Assembly (NCBI GenBank): GCA_947311665.1
Contig: CAMZLA010000105.1
Span: 1-17,289 of the forward strand
Length of the DNA: 17,289 bases
Source of the DNA: an uncultured Candidatus Altimarinota bacterium
GTDB taxonomy: Bacteria; Patescibacteriota; Gracilibacteria; CAIRYL01
Direction: 5' to 3'
Of the stretch, positions 15,479 through 17,289 are shown in pieces (position 1 is the first letter of the stretch; each line of letters starts with the position of its first letter). The position numbers were made by a program, and so were the translations under genes. A model generated the notes under the pieces. The model was not told the origin of the DNA. It did not search any database and saw nothing but the letters and a program-made list of their open reading frames with translations.

Positions 15479-17227
15479 TTATCGAAATATTTTTTTTGCC
15501 TCATATAAATAACTGGCATCGTCTTGTGAATGAAGTTTTATATCAGGAGAAATTCCTATTTTATGAATAACATTTTGTAATGGAGATCGAAATTCTGCTG
15601 TTGTCAATTTTAATGATCCTCGTTTTAGGGTAAATAATGTTTGTGCAATTCCTTTTCCATATGAAGTAGTTCCAATAATTTCCCCTCGTTCATAATCTTG
15701 AATACTGGCAGAAAAAATTTCTGATGCACTTGCAGAATATTCATTTTGAAATATTACCAATGGAATATCTGTATAATCATTACTTCCATTTACATAAAAA
15801 ACTTCTTCTCCAAAATTGGAATATAATCGAACTGCTATCGATCCATCTGGTAAAACCTCTCCCAACATTTCTTGTGCTGCATTCATCAGCCCTCCGGGGT
15901 TATATCGTAAATCTACAATCACTCCTCTAATATTACTGTTATCTTTTACATTTTCTTCTAGTGCTTTTCTAAAATCTTTTGCTGTAAAAGATTTAAATGC
16001 ACGCACTTTAATCCAAACAATGCCATCAACAATTTCAGTTGTTACACTCGATAAATCTTCTATAAATATTTTTTTTCTGATGAATCGTTTTGTGATTTTT
16101 TTATTTCCTCGCAAAATGCTAAGACTTGCACTTGTTCCCACTGGTCCTTTGATTTTTTTAGCAATTTCTGAAACAGATAATTCTTGAACATTTTCTCCAT
16201 TTACTTCAATAACAACATCTCCTACTCGAATATCTGAAATTTCAGCAGGACTTCCATCAAAAACTTGAGTAATCACCATTCCTCCCTCATTTGCCCCTTG
16301 AACAACAACTCCCAAACCGGCATATTCTTCATCTTCAAAATCTCCTTCTTCGTTAATATAATTTGTAAATTTTTCCGCTTGTTCAGGAGGAAAATATACA
16401 GAATAATCATCATCAAGTGAGTCTACAACACCAGAAACAGCAGCATCTTCCAACTGATGAAGATCTATCTCACCAGTATGCCAATATTGTGTTTCTACTA
16501 AATGTTCAACTCGTTGCAATGTTTCAAACTTACTATTTTCATCTCGTTTATTATTTTCTGATGAACTATCTTTTTGAGAATTATATACATATAACATCCA
16601 TAATGCATCGGTTCGAGAAAGTGGATTATTTGGATATATAAAATTATTTTCATCTCCTTTCAATAATCCCTTTTGAATAGCGACAAGAATAATATTTTTT
16701 TCAAAACTTTCGTTTGGTAAATCATTCCACTCTGCTTCCATTCCATTACTATAATCTTGATATAGTGATATTCCTTCAATATCGATGAGAATTTGAACGG
16801 CTTGCAATCGAGTAATTTTTTTATTTTTTAAAAATTTTTTATCTTTTTCAAACTGATGCAATGCTCCCAAAACATAGGCATTTGAAACATATTCAGAAAT
16901 GGGTTCATCTGATGAAATGTCTATAAATGGAGTTTTTGCATCGGAAAATTGTAAAAGGTTTATTTCAGAATTATTTATAACCCATCGTAAAAAATCACCT
17001 CTTCTTGTCGATTTATATCCATAAAAAGGAGAAGAGAGTTCTTTTTGAGAAAAAACTTTTTTTGCTGTTTCTTCAATAAAAGCTTCTTCTTTTGGTGAAA
17101 ATGCTTGAGCGTTATTTTGAAAGAGAAAAACAAATGGAGTAGATAACGCAAAAAAAACAAAAATTTGTAATAAAAATCGTGGAATAGAGAACATAGGGAA
17201 CATGGAAAAAAAGATGGGAGAAAACAT
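15479..17227 (-). CDS. Secreted S41 (C-terminal processing) protease with SLH-like repeats and a PDZ domain
   Basis: The protein has 582 residues. A signal peptide ends near A42 (AQA-F); ATGs at 17203 and 17194 are alternative starts. SLH-like repeats occur at about 43-88 (TRRG), 99-150 (FIDI...ITRLQA) and 165-215 (WNDL...LSRTDA), the last with the FIYPNNPLSR pattern. A linker leads to the S41 N-region (236-300), a PDZ domain (302-385, GLGVVV...GSPAEISDIRVGDVVIEVNG) and the catalytic domain. Catalytic Ser500 (in SASASEIF), D511 and Lys525 (in SYGKG) stand in the spacing of CtpA/Prc, so the Ser-Lys dyad is intact. It would cleave C-termini of envelope proteins while bound to wall glycan through the SLH part. 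CsaB, at 12381-13442, makes the modification SLH domains recognise in characterised bacteria. It converges with the ligase-like gene 20 bp away. Protease: very sure. SLH repeats: good. Confidence 0.92.
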   Translation of the reverse strand: MFSPIFFSMFPMFSIPRFLLQIFVFFALSTPFVFLFQNNAQAFSPKEEAFIEETAKKVFSQKELSSPFYGYKSTRRGDFLRWVINNSEINLLQFSDAKTPFIDISSDEPISEYVSNAYVLGALHQFEKDKKFLKNKKITRLQAVQILIDIEGISLYQDYSNGMEAEWNDLPNESFEKNIILVAIQKGLLKGDENNFIYPNNPLSRTDALWMLYVYNSQKDSSSENNKRDENSKFETLQRVEHLVETQYWHTGEIDLHQLEDAAVSGVVDSLDDDYSVYFPPEQAEKFTNYINEEGDFEDEEYAGLGVVVQGANEGGMVITQVFDGSPAEISDIRVGDVVIEVNGENVQELSVSEIAKKIKGPVGTSASLSILRGNKKITKRFIRKKIFIEDLSSVTTEIVDGIVWIKVRAFKSFTAKDFRKALEENVKDNSNIRGVIVDLRYNPGGLMNAAQEMLGEVLPDGSIAVRLYSNFGEEVFYVNGSNDYTDIPLVIFQNEYSASASEIFSASIQDYERGEIIGTTSYGKGIAQTLFTLKRGSLKLTTAEFRSPLQNVIHKIGISPDIKLHSQDDASYLYEAKKIFR

Positions 17228-17289
17228 AAAGAATAGAGAAATAAAAAATAAAACAAATAAAAATCTCTATAAAACTGTATGAGTGTATA

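Noticed and set aside
192..17227. Alternative genetic code with UGA as glycine
   Set aside because: All 14 genes, including full-length RF1, FtsH, transaldolase and S41 protease, contain no internal UGA. Under reassignment many in-frame UGA codons would be expected.
1..17289. CRISPR arrays, tRNA/rRNA genes, insertion sequences or prophage genes
   Set aside because: I saw no regularly spaced long repeats, no tRNA-like cloverleaf with a G/C-rich arm set, no rRNA motifs and no transposase, integrase or phage structural gene.

Overview
The window is very AT-rich (by eye roughly 25-30% GC) and gene-dense. It carries 14 protein genes and no visible rRNA, tRNA, CRISPR array or insertion sequence. 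The best guess for the source is a Candidate Phyla Radiation (Patescibacteria) bacterium, possibly near Gracilibacteria or Peregrinibacteria. The reasons are the short gaps, the near absence of Shine-Dalgarno sequences, A/T-rich leaders, TAA as almost the only stop codon (13 of 14), and two proteins of the type IV secretion pilin-like family that is common in that group. All genes read full length under the standard code, so UGA is not used as glycine here. The exact lineage is an inference.

Layout. Positions 1-191 hold two stem-loops that look like terminators, then a TATAAT promoter with a palindrome in front. Next comes a plus-strand set: an MFS permease (192-1565) and two secreted, membrane-embedded proteins (1593-2495 and 2549-3520). 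Each of these two consists of three tandem pilin-like units. From 14019 down to 3571 a long minus-strand run follows: an FMN/NADPH quinone reductase-like protein, a CsaB-type pyruvyl transferase, a TalC-type transaldolase, a very large RelA/SpoT-like protein fused to a polytopic EamA-type membrane module, an orphan acetolactate synthase small subunit (IlvN), FtsH with a long charged N-terminal extension, a RHH antitoxin with a RelE/YafQ-like toxin, and peptide chain release factor 1. A plus-strand O-antigen ligase/polymerase-like protein (14046-15458) diverges from the quinone reductase gene. A minus-strand SLH-PDZ-S41 protease (15479-17227) closes the window.

How the parts fit. Several genes point to the cell envelope: the pilin-like proteins, the Wzy/WaaL-like glycan enzyme, CsaB (whose known role is pyruvylating wall glycan so SLH proteins can bind) and a secreted protease that itself carries SLH-like repeats. 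Others concern proteostasis and growth control: FtsH, RF1, the toxin-antitoxin pair and the alarmone protein. The most unusual object is the alarmone protein. Its ppGpp hydrolase site looks complete, its synthetase site looks degraded, and it continues without a stop into about 14 predicted membrane helices. This suggests alarmone breakdown tied to a membrane transporter-like module, an architecture I do not recognise from described RSH families.
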